Assembly: GCA_019637355.1 (NCBI GenBank)
Contig: JAHBVT010000001.1
Span: 2,759,192 to 2,823,191 of the forward strand
Source: Gemmatimonadaceae bacterium
GTDB lineage: Bacteria; Gemmatimonadota; Gemmatimonadetes; Gemmatimonadales; Gemmatimonadaceae
Direction of reading: 5' to 3'
DNA length: 64,000 bases
The notes under the pieces were generated by a model that was not told the DNA's origin, did not search any database, and saw nothing but the letters and a program-made list of their open reading frames with translations. Positions 52,611-61,286 of this stretch are shown piece by piece. How positions within the stretch are numbered: position 1 is the stretch's first letter; each line of letters opens with the position of its first letter. Position numbers and translations under genes: made by a program.

Positions 52611-53818
52611 CGATTCCGCGAGACGTCGGCCGTGACCGACGCCTCCACCACGCGCACGGGTATCCCCCCGTTACTCGTGCGCACCCGCTCGGTGAACCGC
52701 AGTCCGCTGTGGCCCTCGAGCGCGCGGTCCGCCGACAGCATCGCCACGCGCCATCCCGCGCCCTGCTCGCGCATCACCTGCCCGAGCCGCGCATAGAGGT
52801 CGCGCAGCGGCGCGCGTTCGCTCACGCGGATGCCGTAGGGCGGGTTCGTCGCGAGCAATCCCGGACCCGCCGGCAGTTGCAGCGCCGAGAGCGGACGCTG
52901 CGCGAGTTCGAGGTCCGCGAGCACGCCGGCGCGCTGCGCATTGGCGCGCGCCGCCTCGATGGCACCGCTGTCGCGGTCACTGCCGATTATCGCCGCCGGC
53001 GCGCTGGGGCGCACCTGCGCCTGCGCCTCCGTGCGCACCGCCGTCCAGTGTTCACGGCGCATCTCGGGCCAGCGCTCGGCGGCAAAGTCCCGCGCGAGCC
53101 CGGGCGCGATGCGACGCGCCATCAGCGCCGCCTCGATGAGCAGCGTCCCCGAGCCGCAGAAGGGATCCACCAGCGGCTGCGTCTCGTCGTAGCGCGCGGC
53201 GGCGAGCACCGCGGCCGCCAGCGTCTCGCGCATCGGCGCCTTCGCGACCGCCTGGCGATACCCGCGGCGGTGCAGCAGCTCGCCTGACGCATCGGCGCTG
53301 ATGGTGCAGCGGTCGCGGTCGAAGCGCACGACGAAGAGCTGCGCCGCGGTGGCATCAAAGGGCACGCCAAGCGACGCCGAGGATTGCTCGAGGATGTCGT
53401 CGTGGTCCGGCGCGTCCACCGACACCGCCCCTGATACCGCACGCGCGATGGCATCTGCCACGCGCTGTGCGATGGCGTCGGAGTGGTACAGGCGCGACTT
53501 GCGCGCGGTGACGCGCAGCTGAAAGGGCGCACTCGGCGCGAGCATCCGCGCCCACTCCACGCGTCGCGCCGCGCGTTCGAGTTCGTGGAAGGCCAGCGCC
53601 TTGAACTGCGCCAGGCGCACAACGACGCGGCTGGCGATGCGCGAGTGCAGGTTGGCGCGCGCGAGACCGGCCGCATCGCAGTCAAAGCGCACGCCGCCGG
53701 TGCTCGCCGCGGCGTCGGCAAAGCCGAGCGCGCGCAACTCGGCCTCCACCAACGGTTCCAGGCCGGGGGCCGCGACGGCCCAAGCATCGTAGCGATCGCT
53801 GCGTTTCGGGGGGTTCAC
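52607..53818 (-). CDS. THUMP-domain 23S rRNA (guanine-N2) methyltransferase, RlmL/RlmK-N type
   Basis: A 403-residue cytosolic enzyme. The N-terminal ferredoxin-like/THUMP part (about 10-165) has A-P-G-L-E-P-L-V-E-A-E-L. The catalytic Rossmann fold follows, with D-P-F-C-G-S-G-T-L-L-I-E-A-A at about 218-231 (SAM site) and A-T-N-P-P-Y-G-I-R (N-P-P-Y, guanine-N2 active site). By family it makes m2G in 23S rRNA (m2G2445 in E. coli); a tRNA target is less likely. The RlmK half is absent. It starts 9 bp after the msrQ stop, so it may share the msrPQ transcript. Confidence 0.85.
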   Translation of the reverse strand: MNPPKRSDRYDAWAVAAPGLEPLVEAELRALGFADAAASTGGVRFDCDAAGLARANLHSRIASRVVVRLAQFKALAFHELERAARRVEWARMLAPSAPFQLRVTARKSRLYHSDAIAQRVADAIARAVSGAVSVDAPDHDDILEQSSASLGVPFDATAAQLFVVRFDRDRCTISADASGELLHRRGYRQAVAKAPMRETLAAAVLAAARYDETQPLVDPFCGSGTLLIEAALMARRIAPGLARDFAAERWPEMRREHWTAVRTEAQAQVRPSAPAAIIGSDRDSGAIEAARANAQRAGVLADLELAQRPLSALQLPAGPGLLATNPPYGIRVSERAPLRDLYARLGQVMREQGAGWRVAMLSADRALEGHSGLRFTERVRTSNGGIPVRVVEASVTADVSRNR

Positions 53819-53827
53819 CCCGTCAAT

Positions 53828-54475
53828 CTACGCAGTCGTGGCGGCGCGGCGGCGCGCCACGAGGCGCCAGCCCAGTAACAACGCGAGGATCGCCGCGTAC
53901 ACTGCGGGCTCGCGCCAATCGAGCTTCACCGCCATCCAGAAGTGCACCAAGCCGAGGACGGCCACGACGTACACGAGGCGATGCAGCGACTGCCAGCGGC
54001 GCCCGAGCCGGCGGATCATTTCCTGCGTGCTCGTCAGCGCCAGCGGAAGCATCAGCAGCAGCGCGAGCATCCCGATGGTGATGAACGGCCGTTTGAAGAG
54101 ATCCGTCATCACCTCGTCCCAGCCGACGAGGTCGTCGATGATCACCTGCACGTCGATGATGGCCCAGACCAGCAGGTGCAGCACGCCGTAGGCGAAGGCA
54201 TAGAGCCCGAGCGTGCGCCGGTGCTTCGCGAGCCAGTTCCAACCGGTGAGGCGCCGCAACGGCGTGACGGCCAGCGTCAGCAGCAGCAGGCGCAAGGTCC
54301 ACAGCCCGTAGGCGTGCTCGGCGGCCTTGATGGGATCGGTGCCCAGATGGCGCGTACCGCGCGCGAAGTCGGAATAGAGCGCCCAGGCGAACCACAGCGC
54401 CGGCAGCGCGGCCGCGACGACCAGCAGCGGCCCGAACCCCCGCGGCGCACGTTCGATGCCACCGAGCGCGCGCAC
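53828..54475 (-). CDS. msrQ: Haem-binding membrane subunit of the MsrPQ system
   Basis: A 215-residue protein with five to six membrane helices of the ferric-reductase-like family. It has L-R-R-L-T-G-W-N-W-L-A-K-H-R-R-T-L-G-L-Y-A-F at the start of helix 3, with His residues in V-L-H-L-L-V-W, L-H-R-L-V-Y and L-V-H-F-W that would bind haem b. It passes quinol electrons to periplasmic MsrP. GTG 54475 directly abuts the msrP stop. The order msrP-msrQ is the standard one. Confidence 0.92.
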   Translation of the reverse strand: MRALGGIERAPRGFGPLLVVAAALPALWFAWALYSDFARGTRHLGTDPIKAAEHAYGLWTLRLLLLTLAVTPLRRLTGWNWLAKHRRTLGLYAFAYGVLHLLVWAIIDVQVIIDDLVGWDEVMTDLFKRPFITIGMLALLLMLPLALTSTQEMIRRLGRRWQSLHRLVYVVAVLGLVHFWMAVKLDWREPAVYAAILALLLGWRLVARRRAATTA

Positions 54476-55414
54476 TCAGTAGTTCCGGCGGAGGTCCATC
54501 CCCGAATAGAGCGACGCGACGTCGTCGGCGTAGCCGTTGAACGGCAGCGTCGGACGGCGGCGGAACTCGCCGATGCGCCGCTCGGTCGCCTGGCTCCAGC
54601 GCGGGTGATCCACCTGCGGATTCACGTTGGCGTAGAAGCCGTACTCGTGGGGCGCCGACTGCGTCCACGACGACACCGGCATCTGCTCCACGAAGCGCAT
54701 CCGCACGATGCTCTTGATGCCCTTGAAGCCGTACTTCCACGGCACCACGAGGCGCAGCGGCGCGCCGTTCTGGTTGGGCAGGTCGCGGCCGTAGACGCCG
54801 GTGGCGAGCAGCGTGAGGGGATGCCGCGCTTCGTCGAGGCGCAGGCCTTCCTTGTACGGCCAGTCGAGGATCGGGAAGCGCTGCCCCGGCATCCGCGCCG
54901 GATCGAGCAGCGTCGTGAACTCCACGAACTTGGCCGACGCCCGCGGCTGCGCGCGGTCGATCACGTCCTTGAGCGGGATGCCGCGCCAGGGGATCACCAT
55001 ACTCCAGGCCTCGACGCAGCGCATCCGGTAGATGCGGTCCTCCACCGCCGAGGGGCGCAGGAAGTCCTCGAGCGCGTAATCGCCGGGTCGGTCGCAGAGG
55101 CCGTCGACCTTCACCGTCCAGGGACGCGAGCGGAAGTTCCGCGCGTTCTTCGCGGGGTCCTCCTTGCCGGTCCCGAACTCGTAGAAGTTGTTGTAGCCGG
55201 TGACGTCGGCGTAGGGCGTCGGCGCGTCGTTCGGCTGCAGGCCGTACGGCGTGCCGCGCGCCTCGGGTGCCTGCTGGCCCTGGGTCGCCGCGCGCAGCGA
55301 CGCGGCACCGGCCAGCCCCGCACCCGCCACGCCGGCGGCCACGAGGAACTTGCGGCGGTCGAGATACCAGGCTTCCGGGGTGATCTCGCTGGAGGGGAGC
55401 TTGGGCGTAGGCAT
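54476..55414 (-). CDS. msrP: Periplasmic methionine sulfoxide reductase catalytic subunit
   Basis: A 312-residue molybdopterin enzyme of the sulfite-oxidase family that repairs oxidised Met in periplasmic proteins. Twin-arginine signal [15 protein letters not shown]. Also seen are [24 protein letters not shown] (Cys ligand of Mo) and [13 protein letters not shown]. It is exported folded through Tat and takes electrons from MsrQ. The start is ATG 55414; one in-frame GTG precedes it. It begins a minus-strand unit msrP-msrQ-rlm and is divergent from the DUF6526 gene. Confidence 0.95.
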   Translation of the reverse strand: MPTPKLPSSEITPEAWYLDRRKFLVAAGVAGAGLAGAASLRAATQGQQAPEARGTPYGLQPNDAPTPYADVTGYNNFYEFGTGKEDPAKNARNFRSRPWTVKVDGLCDRPGDYALEDFLRPSAVEDRIYRMRCVEAWSMVIPWRGIPLKDVIDRAQPRASAKFVEFTTLLDPARMPGQRFPILDWPYKEGLRLDEARHPLTLLATGVYGRDLPNQNGAPLRLVVPWKYGFKGIKSIVRMRFVEQMPVSSWTQSAPHEYGFYANVNPQVDHPRWSQATERRIGEFRRRPTLPFNGYADDVASLYSGMDLRRNY

Positions 55415-55495
55415 CACTCAATGTAGGCAAGAACCGCGGCTACGGTTCCCGCGTTATTCTTGCTGGACCTCGTCCGACTCCCCTTCGACCACTTT

Positions 55496-55933
55496 ATGGC
55501 CACCCAGTCGCAGTCCTTCGCCAACCACGCTCGCTGGCAGCCGCTGTACCACTTCGTCGCCTCGCCGCTGACGGGGCTCTATATGGTGTACGCCCTCGTG
55601 CTGGCGTTTCGCACGCCCTCCACGGCATCGCTGCTGCAGGCGCTCTGGGCCGTGGGCATCTGGGCCGCCGTGATCTCGGCGCGCCTGATGGCCCTGACGG
55701 TACAAAACCGACTCATTCGCCTCGAGATGCGGCTGCGGCTGAAGGAACTGCTCCCCAGCGAGCTGCTGGCCAAGAGCCGCGCGCTCAACACGCGTCAGCT
55801 GATTGCGCTGCGCTTCGCCGGCGACGCCGAGCTTCCCGGACTGGTCGAGCGCACCTTGGCCGGCGAGTTCGCGCGGCCGCGCGACATCAAGCGTGCCGTG
55901 ACCGACTGGCAGGCGGACTACCTGCGCGCCTGA
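55496..55933 (+). CDS. DUF6526-like membrane protein
   Basis: A 145-residue protein from ATG 55496. It begins Q-S-F-A-N-H-A-R-W-Q-P-L-Y-H-F-V, the start I associate with the DUF6526 family. Two membrane segments follow (L-T-G-L-Y-M-V-Y-A-L-V-L-A-F and L-W-A-V-G-I-W-A-A-V-I-S-A-R), then a cytosolic helical tail with R-L-E-M-R-L-R-L-K-E-L-L. Function is unknown. A TTG at 55460 is in frame, but the family start and hydrophobicity favour the ATG. Confidence 0.75.
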   Translation: MATQSQSFANHARWQPLYHFVASPLTGLYMVYALVLAFRTPSTASLLQALWAVGIWAAVISARLMALTVQNRLIRLEMRLRLKELLPSELLAKSRALNTRQLIALRFAGDAELPGLVERTLAGEFARPRDIKRAVTDWQADYLRA

Positions 55934-55950
55934 CGCGGCCCGCGAGGCCG

Positions 55951-56442
55951 CTACGCGAAGAGCTGGCGGTGCCAGCTGCTGCCGGCCGGTCCTTCGAAGC
56001 GCTCGCGGTACGCCGCGAGCGTCGTGACGGTGGTATCGAAGACCGTCGTCGCAGGCGTGACCTCACCCTGCGCGGCCAGCTGCTCGAACTCCGGCAGCGG
56101 CAGGCAGTGCACGAGCCCGCCCTCGTCGCGGAAGTACACGTTGCCGCCGCCGACCATCGACGTGCCGATGCCGTCCTCGATCTCCTGCAGCGTGCGGAAG
56201 AGGCCGTCGATGGAACAGCCCGAGGCATCGGACGCGGCTTCGTCCACCGCCACGATCAAGAAGTGCTCGTCGCGGAACGTCCGACCGCAGGTCAGCGGGG
56301 CGCCGTGCGCCTTCCACTGCTTGAGAAAGCGGTCCACGGCGCCCATCAGGCGCGGCTCGTCCACGTCATCGAGCGGCGCGCGCGCCGCAAAGATCCAGCA
56401 GCGGGCGTCGTCGGGGAGGGAATCAAAGGGCACGATCGGCAT
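55951..56442 (-). CDS. Conserved hypothetical protein
   Basis: A 163-residue cytosolic protein. It has C-W-I-F-A-A-R, W-K-A-H-G-A-P-L, F-L-I-V-A-V-D-E-A-A-S-D-A-S-G-C-S-I-D and V-Y-F-R-D-E. I recall proteins with this W-x-A-H-G ... V-A-V-D-E ... S-G-C-S-I-D pattern in Bacteroidetes and relatives, often mislabelled as ABC transporter ATPase. There is no Walker motif here. Cys15, Cys52 and Cys80 are well spaced but make no clear site. It is convergent with the DUF6526 gene (17-bp gap) and divergent from the VOC gene. Confidence 0.65.
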   Translation of the reverse strand: MPIVPFDSLPDDARCWIFAARAPLDDVDEPRLMGAVDRFLKQWKAHGAPLTCGRTFRDEHFLIVAVDEAASDASGCSIDGLFRTLQEIEDGIGTSMVGGGNVYFRDEGGLVHCLPLPEFEQLAAQGEVTPATTVFDTTVTTLAAYRERFEGPAGSSWHRQLFA

Positions 56443-56553
56443 CGACGTAATCTATCCGCGACGGCACGGGGAGGTTCGCGCGCGCCGGCGCTCGGCGCTC
56501 AAGCGGACTTGCCGCCGCTGGACACCGCAACTCGCCCCGCACAGCTTCTTGCA

Positions 56554-56964
56554 ATGGCCTCCGCCGGCTGGTTCACTCCGATGCTGCACGCGATGGACCT
56601 CGCGCGCTCGATCCGCTTCTACGAGACGCTCGGCTTCGAGCTGATCGACACGGACCGCTGCGAACCGTTGGGCTGGGCGCGGATGCACTGCCAGGGCGGC
56701 GCCCTGATGCTGCTGCGCGCCGAATGCCCGCCGGACGTCGAGAAGCAGGGCGTGCTGTTCTATATGTACGCCGACGACCTGCCGCCGTACCGTGAGCGCC
56801 TGATCGCTGCCGGGCTCGAGGTCGGTGAGATCGAATACCCGGACCACGGCCCCAGCGGCGAGGTCCATCTTCGAGACCCCGACGGCTACTTCATCGGCAT
56901 CGCCCACTGGGGCGAGAAGGAACACACGGAGTGGCTGAAGCGCATCGGACGGGAGTCCGTGTAG
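56554..56964 (+). CDS. VOC (glyoxalase/bleomycin-resistance) family protein
   Basis: A 136-residue protein with two beta-alpha-beta-beta-beta modules. It has F-T-P-M-L-H-A-M-D-L-A-R-S-I-R-F-Y-E-T-L-G-F-E-L at the start, A-L-M-L-L-R-A-E near the middle, and G-E-V-H-L-R-D-P-D-G-Y-F-I-G-I at the end, which matches the second metal-side motif. VOC proteins act as dimers on glyoxal adducts, aromatic diols or antibiotics; the substrate is not evident. Start ATG 56554. It is followed by an ATCCGTC half-element and is convergent with the epimerase gene. Confidence 0.85.
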   Translation: MASAGWFTPMLHAMDLARSIRFYETLGFELIDTDRCEPLGWARMHCQGGALMLLRAECPPDVEKQGVLFYMYADDLPPYRERLIAAGLEVGEIEYPDHGPSGEVHLRDPDGYFIGIAHWGEKEHTEWLKRIGRESV

Positions 56965-56970
56965 TCAGCT

Positions 56971-56990
56971 TCCGTCCTCCGTCATCCGTC
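56971..56990. repeat. Half-element of the ATCCGTC repeat family (copy 4)
   Basis: TCCGTCCTCCGTCATCCGTC lies between the convergent VOC and epimerase stops. The facing arm is reduced to GGACGGGAGTCCGT just upstream, inside the end of the VOC gene. Confidence 0.5.
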
Positions 56991-56991
56991 T

Positions 56992-58371
56992 TTACATCAG
57001 CCCCAGCTCAAACCGCAGCGCCGTCGCCAGGGACGGATGCGCGAACCGGAACCCGCTTCCCTCGAGCGCACGCGGCAACGCCCGCTGGCTCGCGAGAATC
57101 GTCCCGCGCGCCATCTCACCGAACAGCGTCGTGAGGGCCAGCGCCGGCACGGGCAACAGGTTGGGCCGGCCCAGCACGCGCGCCAACGTCGCCGCGAACG
57201 TCGCCGCGGTCACCGGCTCCGGTCCCACGAGGTTCACCGCACCCCGCACAGACTCGGTGAACAGCGCGTGCTGCACGGCGCCGATCCAGTCCTCGCGGCT
57301 GATCCAGCTCATCCACTGCCGTCCGTTGCCGAGCGGACCACCCACACCAGCCAGGAACGGCGTGACCATCTTGGCCAACGCGCCACCGCCGGGGTTGAGC
57401 ACGATGCCCGTACGCAGGTGCGCGACGCGCACGCCCGCATCGGCCGCGGCCGCCGTCGCGCCCTCCCACTCCCGGCCCACGTCGGCGAGGAAGTCGTCGC
57501 CGAGCGTGGAGGATTCGTCGAGCGGCTCGTCGCCACGGCTGCCGTAGATGCCCACCGCGCTGCCGCTTAGCAGCACAGCGGGTTTGCGCGAGAGACCGGC
57601 GATGGACTTGGCAATGAGCTGCGTGGACTGCACGCGGCTCCCGCGGATGGCACGACGCTGCTCCGTGGTCCAGCGCTCGGCCACGGACGCGCCGGCAAGG
57701 TGAATCACCGCATCGCAGCCCTCAAGCGCCGCGGCGTCGATGGTTCCGCGCGCAGGATCCCAGCGCAGGTCGCTCTCGGCGCCGCGCCCGACACGCACGA
57801 CGCGATGCCCGCCCGTGGAGAAGAAAGCCGCCAACGCGCCCCCGAGGAATCCGCTGGCCCCGGTGATCGCGATGCGCAGCGGGCCGCGTGACGCGAACGC
57901 CGCGTGACGCTCGAGGTCGAGTCGCGTGAGTGCGTGCCGCCAGCGGAGTAGCCGAGCGAGCCGCTCACGCGTGAACCATCCCGCCATCACGTCGCCGAAC
58001 GGCGGCAACGGCAAGGTATAGGTGATGCAGTCGTCGAGCACGCTCTGGCCGTCGGCCAGCGGCTCCATCCGGTGGATGTGCTCCCAGTGCGCGAACGGCC
58101 CGCGGCGCTGCACGTCGCGGAACTCGCGTCCCACCACGTAGCCGACGTGCTCTATCTCCCAGGTCGTCGATACGGGACCCACCGGCACGCGGAGCGTGAC
58201 GCGCGAGCCGTCGGTGATGCCGCCGCTGCGCGAGACCACCTGCGCCGGCATAAAGCCCGGCGTGAGGCGCTCGAAGGCGCCGGGGCGCTCGTGCCACGCG
58301 AACAGCGCCTCCGCGCTCACCGGCATCTCGGAGCGCAGTTGCACCAGCGTTCCCCGCAGGTCGCCGCTCAC
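56992..58371 (-). CDS. SRPBCC domain fused to TIGR01777-type NAD(P)-epimerase
   Basis: A 459-residue protein from GTG 58371. Residues 1-150 are a START/polyketide-cyclase (SRPBCC) domain (A-L-F-A-W-H-E-R-P-G-A-F-E-R-L-T-P, W-E-H-I-H-R-M-E-P). Residues 160-400 are an SDR epimerase with I-A-I-T-G-A-S-G-F-L-G-G-A-L, V-I-H-L-A-G-A-S-V and S-G-S-A-V-G-I-Y-G. The end (about 410-459) is the DUF1731 segment (F-R-F-A-H-P-S-L-A-T-A-L). Such fusions of a lipid- or aromatic-binding domain with the YfcH/SULA family are known, with no settled reaction. It overlaps the glycosylase stop as GTGA. Confidence 0.85.
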   Translation of the reverse strand: MSGDLRGTLVQLRSEMPVSAEALFAWHERPGAFERLTPGFMPAQVVSRSGGITDGSRVTLRVPVGPVSTTWEIEHVGYVVGREFRDVQRRGPFAHWEHIHRMEPLADGQSVLDDCITYTLPLPPFGDVMAGWFTRERLARLLRWRHALTRLDLERHAAFASRGPLRIAITGASGFLGGALAAFFSTGGHRVVRVGRGAESDLRWDPARGTIDAAALEGCDAVIHLAGASVAERWTTEQRRAIRGSRVQSTQLIAKSIAGLSRKPAVLLSGSAVGIYGSRGDEPLDESSTLGDDFLADVGREWEGATAAAADAGVRVAHLRTGIVLNPGGGALAKMVTPFLAGVGGPLGNGRQWMSWISREDWIGAVQHALFTESVRGAVNLVGPEPVTAATFAATLARVLGRPNLLPVPALALTTLFGEMARGTILASQRALPRALEGSGFRFAHPSLATALRFELGLM

Positions 58372-58988
58372 TGCGGCGGATCGTCCACCACTCTCCACAG
58401 GTACCACGACGCCACCGTTCGATAAGGCGCCCACTTCGCACCGATGGTCGCGACGCGGCGGGGCGCAGGATGTTTGCGCAATCCGTACAGCCGCCGGATC
58501 GCGGTCTGCACGCCAAGGTCCAACGTAGGCAGGACGTCGGGACGCCCGAGCCGGAACATCAAGAACATCTGCGCGGTCCATTCCCCGATGCCGCGCACCT
58601 GCGTCAACGCCGCGATGACCTCGTCGTCTGGCATCGACTCGATGCGCGCCAGCGGCAGGCGGTCGCGGTGCACGTCCTCGGCGAGGCCGCGCAGGTACTC
58701 GGCCTTGCGTTCCGACAAGCCCACCGCCCGCAACTTGGGCAGCGGCAGCTTGAGCGTCACGCGCGGGTCGGGCTCTTCGTCGTCGAACAACGCACAGAAC
58801 CGGCCGTGAATCGTCGCGGCCGCCTTGCCGCTGAGCTGCTGGTAGATGATGGAACGCGCCAGCGCCCCGAAATGGGTCCCGCTGCGCTCGCGGCTGAGGG
58901 AGCAGGGGCCGGCTTCGGCAATCCAGCGCCCAAGCACCGGGTCTGCGGCCGTGAGGTGGGCGATGGCCTTCGCGTGGCGAGGTGGCAT
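58368..58988 (-). CDS. DNA-3-methyladenine glycosylase, AlkA/Mag type (HhH-GPD)
   Basis: A 206-residue DNA repair enzyme. It has S-I-I-Y-Q-Q-L-S-G-K-A-A, then the helix-hairpin-helix V-R-G-I-G-E-W-T-A-Q-M-F and the Gly/Pro-rich loop ending in the catalytic Asp of L-P-T-L-D-L-G-V. It lacks the N-terminal TATA-like domain of E. coli AlkA, so it fits the shorter yeast MAG-like class. It should excise alkylated purines from DNA. It is the first gene of a two-gene minus-strand unit with the SRPBCC-epimerase and lies 26 bp from the divergent NtrC-type gene. Confidence 0.9.
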   Translation of the reverse strand: MPPRHAKAIAHLTAADPVLGRWIAEAGPCSLSRERSGTHFGALARSIIYQQLSGKAAATIHGRFCALFDDEEPDPRVTLKLPLPKLRAVGLSERKAEYLRGLAEDVHRDRLPLARIESMPDDEVIAALTQVRGIGEWTAQMFLMFRLGRPDVLPTLDLGVQTAIRRLYGLRKHPAPRRVATIGAKWAPYRTVASWYLWRVVDDPPQ

Positions 58989-59014
58989 CCCGCGAAGTTA
59001 CCTTCGTCCCCGGT

Positions 59015-60376
59015 ATGGCCACCATCCTCTACGTCGACGACGAGCCCGCAGTCGGTCAGCTGCTCGGGCATATGATCGGCCAGGTGGGACACCACGCCGT
59101 CGGCGCAAGCTCCGTGCACGAGGCCCTGCAGGTGCTCGCCCGCGAGAGCGTCGACTTGGTGATCTCCGATCACCAGATGCCCGGCCTCACCGGGCTGGAC
59201 CTGCTCGACTTGATGAAGTCCGAGGGCTACGACATCCCGCTGATTATGCTCACGGGCTACGCGACCATCGAGCACGCCGTCACCGCGATCAAGGCCGGTG
59301 CCCTCGACTACATCACGAAGCCCGTGGACATCGCGCAGCTGGAGATCGCGGTGGAGCAGGCGCTCACGGTACAGCGGCTCAAGCGCGAGAACGCCGCCCT
59401 GCGCGACGAAGTCACGGCGCTGCGGCAGCAGCAACAGATCCTCGGCGATTCGCCGGCCATCCAGAAGGCGCTGGCCGAGGTCGCGATGGCGGCCCCCACC
59501 CGCGCCAGCGTCCTGCTACTCGGCGAAAGCGGCACCGGCAAGGAGCTGTTCGCGCGCGCCATCCACGAGCAGAGCGACCGCCGCAACCAGCCGTTCATCA
59601 AGATCAACTGCGCGGCAATTCCCGAGGGCTTGATCGAGAGCGCGCTCTTCGGTCACGAGAAGGGCGCGTTCACCGGCGCCATCAAGCGCACGGAGGGCGC
59701 ATTCGAGCGCGCGCACCGCGGCACGCTGCTGCTCGACGAGATCGGCGAGATGCGCCTCGACCTGCAGGCCAAGTTGCTGCGCGTCATCCAGGAAGGGGAG
59801 TTCGAGCGCGTCGGCGGCGAGACGCCGATGAAGGTCGACGTCCGCATCATCGCGACGTCGAATCGCGAGTTGGCCGTCGATGCCGCAGAGGGACGCTTCC
59901 GCCAGGACCTGTACTTCCGGCTCGCCGTCGTGCCGATTGTCATCCCGCCGCTGCGCGAGCGCGCGGGCGACATTCCGCTGCTGGCGATGCGCTTCGCGAT
60001 GCGGGCAGCGGAGGAGTACAAGAAGGACGTGCGAGGCATCGCCCCCGATGCGATGGACTGGTTGCGCCAGCAATCGTGGCCGGGCAACGTGCGCGAACTC
60101 CAGCACCTAGTCGAGCGAGCGGTGGTGCTCTCGCGCGAGACCACGCTCTCGCTGCGCGCCTTTACCGGCACCGGCCGTTCCACGTCGATCACACCCGTGC
60201 GCACCGCCGCCGACGAAGGCGCCGTCGTGCTGCACACGCTGAACGTGGCCGAGGCCGAGCGACGGCTCATCGAGACGGCCCTCGCGCGCACCGGCGGCAA
60301 CCGCACCCACGCTGCGGAACTGCTCGGAATCTCGCTGCGAACGCTGCGCTCGCGGCTCAACACGCCGAACCCGTAG
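59015..60376 (+). CDS. Sigma-54-dependent response regulator, NtrC family
   Basis: A 453-residue regulator from ATG 59015. The receiver (1-120) has V-D-D-E-P and the phosphoacceptor in V-I-S-D-H-Q-M-P-G, with L-T-G-Y and Y-I-T-K-P-V. A coiled linker follows. The AAA+ domain (about 145-370) has Walker A G-E-S-G-T-G-K-E, the sigma-54 loop G-A-F-T-G-A, L-L-L-D-E-I-G-E (Walker B) and R-x-D-L-Y-F-R-L. A Fis-type helix-turn-helix ends it (A-A-E-L-L-G-I-S-L-R-T-L-R-S-R-L). It activates sigma-54 promoters by ATP hydrolysis once phosphorylated. No kinase is encoded next to it. FlbD/FleR-like control of motility is possible, given the FliA-type sigma gene downstream. Confidence 0.92.
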   Translation: MATILYVDDEPAVGQLLGHMIGQVGHHAVGASSVHEALQVLARESVDLVISDHQMPGLTGLDLLDLMKSEGYDIPLIMLTGYATIEHAVTAIKAGALDYITKPVDIAQLEIAVEQALTVQRLKRENAALRDEVTALRQQQQILGDSPAIQKALAEVAMAAPTRASVLLLGESGTGKELFARAIHEQSDRRNQPFIKINCAAIPEGLIESALFGHEKGAFTGAIKRTEGAFERAHRGTLLLDEIGEMRLDLQAKLLRVIQEGEFERVGGETPMKVDVRIIATSNRELAVDAAEGRFRQDLYFRLAVVPIVIPPLRERAGDIPLLAMRFAMRAAEEYKKDVRGIAPDAMDWLRQQSWPGNVRELQHLVERAVVLSRETTLSLRAFTGTGRSTSITPVRTAADEGAVVLHTLNVAEAERRLIETALARTGGNRTHAAELLGISLRTLRSRLNTPNP

Positions 60377-60377
60377 T

Positions 60378-60409
60378 CGGCAATTCCTGCCGCTCGGCGA
60401 TTCTTGCCG
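60378..60409 (+). other. Two tandem mini-hairpins after the NtrC-type gene
   Basis: CGGCAATTCCTGCCG (60378-60392) and CGGCGATTCTTGCCG (60395-60409) are near-identical 15-mers, each able to fold a 4-5 bp stem. They start 2 nt after the stop codon. They are too weak for a typical terminator and could be protein sites. The 151-bp gap to the fliA-type gene also holds the A+T-rich run near 60430-60460. Confidence 0.4.
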
Positions 60410-60527
60410 CGTGTCCGTCGTGGAGTTTTCTGCGTAACACAAGGCATAACAACACATTAGCGTCGATCGTGTGTCGGCACGATTCCTGAACTCCCATCAG
60501 AGGGTTTGCACACCTCTCGGGGTTTCA

Positions 60528-61238
60528 ATGACACTGACCCGCGACGAACTGGTGCAGCGCCATATCGGGCTCGTGCACTATCTCGCCCGTCGCCTGCACA
60601 GCACACTCGCTGACGAAGCTGAGCTCGACGAACTGGTGAGCGCCGGAATGATCGGCTTGCTCCACGCCGCCGAGTCCTTCGAGGCGGCGCGTGGTTTGGC
60701 GTTCAGCACCTACGCCGCCGCACGCGTGCGCGGTGCGATGCTCGACGAGCTCCGTCGCGTCGATCCCCTCTCGCGTACCGCGCGCGAGCGCGCACGGCGC
60801 CTTGACCGCGTGCGCGACCGCCTTGCACAGTCACTGCACCGGCACCCGTCCGCCGCTGAGCTCGCTGCGGCGCTCGGTGTGGACCCTTCCGACCTGCACG
60901 CCTGGGAACAGGAAGTGCGCCTCGGATCCCACATCAGCCTCGACGCCCCAATGGACGCCACCACCGAAGAGACGCCCGCCCGACGCGACCGCACGCCCAC
61001 GGCGGAGTTTGATATCGACCTCGAACTCGACCGCGAGCGCGAGCGCGAGCGCATCCGGGATGCGCTGCACTCGCTTGACCGCAACTCGCTGGAAGTGCTG
61101 CTGCTCTCTTTCTTTGAGGGCCGCACGCTCAAGGAAATCGCCCCGCAACTCGGCGTCACGGAATCCGGGGCGAGCCGGATTCGCACGCGCGCACTGCGCG
61201 AGCTCAAGCGTCGCCTGCGGGACCCCATCGTGGCGTAG
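60528..61238 (+). CDS. FliA/WhiG-type sigma factor (sigma-28 group)
   Basis: A 236-residue sigma factor from ATG 60528. Region 2 has L-V-H-Y-L-A-R-R-L-H and E-L-V-S-A-G-M-I-G-L-L-H-A-A-E-S-F-E, then F-S-T-Y-A-A-A-R-V-R-G-A-M-L-D-E-L-R. These are the FliA/WhiG hallmarks, as is the region-3 segment R-R-L-D-R-V-R-D-R-L. Region 4 is L-K-E-I-A-P-Q-L-G-V-T-E-S-G-A-S-R-I. In motile bacteria this group reads late flagellar and chemotaxis genes. No flagellar structural gene is in the window. Between regions 3 and 4 is a charged stretch with repeated E-R. A GTG at 60471 is an alternative start. Confidence 0.9.
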   Translation: MTLTRDELVQRHIGLVHYLARRLHSTLADEAELDELVSAGMIGLLHAAESFEAARGLAFSTYAAARVRGAMLDELRRVDPLSRTARERARRLDRVRDRLAQSLHRHPSAAELAAALGVDPSDLHAWEQEVRLGSHISLDAPMDATTEETPARRDRTPTAEFDIDLELDRERERERIRDALHSLDRNSLEVLLLSFFEGRTLKEIAPQLGVTESGASRIRTRALRELKRRLRDPIVA

Positions 61239-61286
61239 GAGTGCATCTCGCGGCCCGGAGCACGGCGGCACGGTACCTCCTCCCCG

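Noticed and set aside
60378-60410. Sigma-54 promoter in front of the FliA-type gene
   Set aside because: The GG and GC pairs are 8 bp apart instead of 10, so the -24/-12 geometry does not fit.
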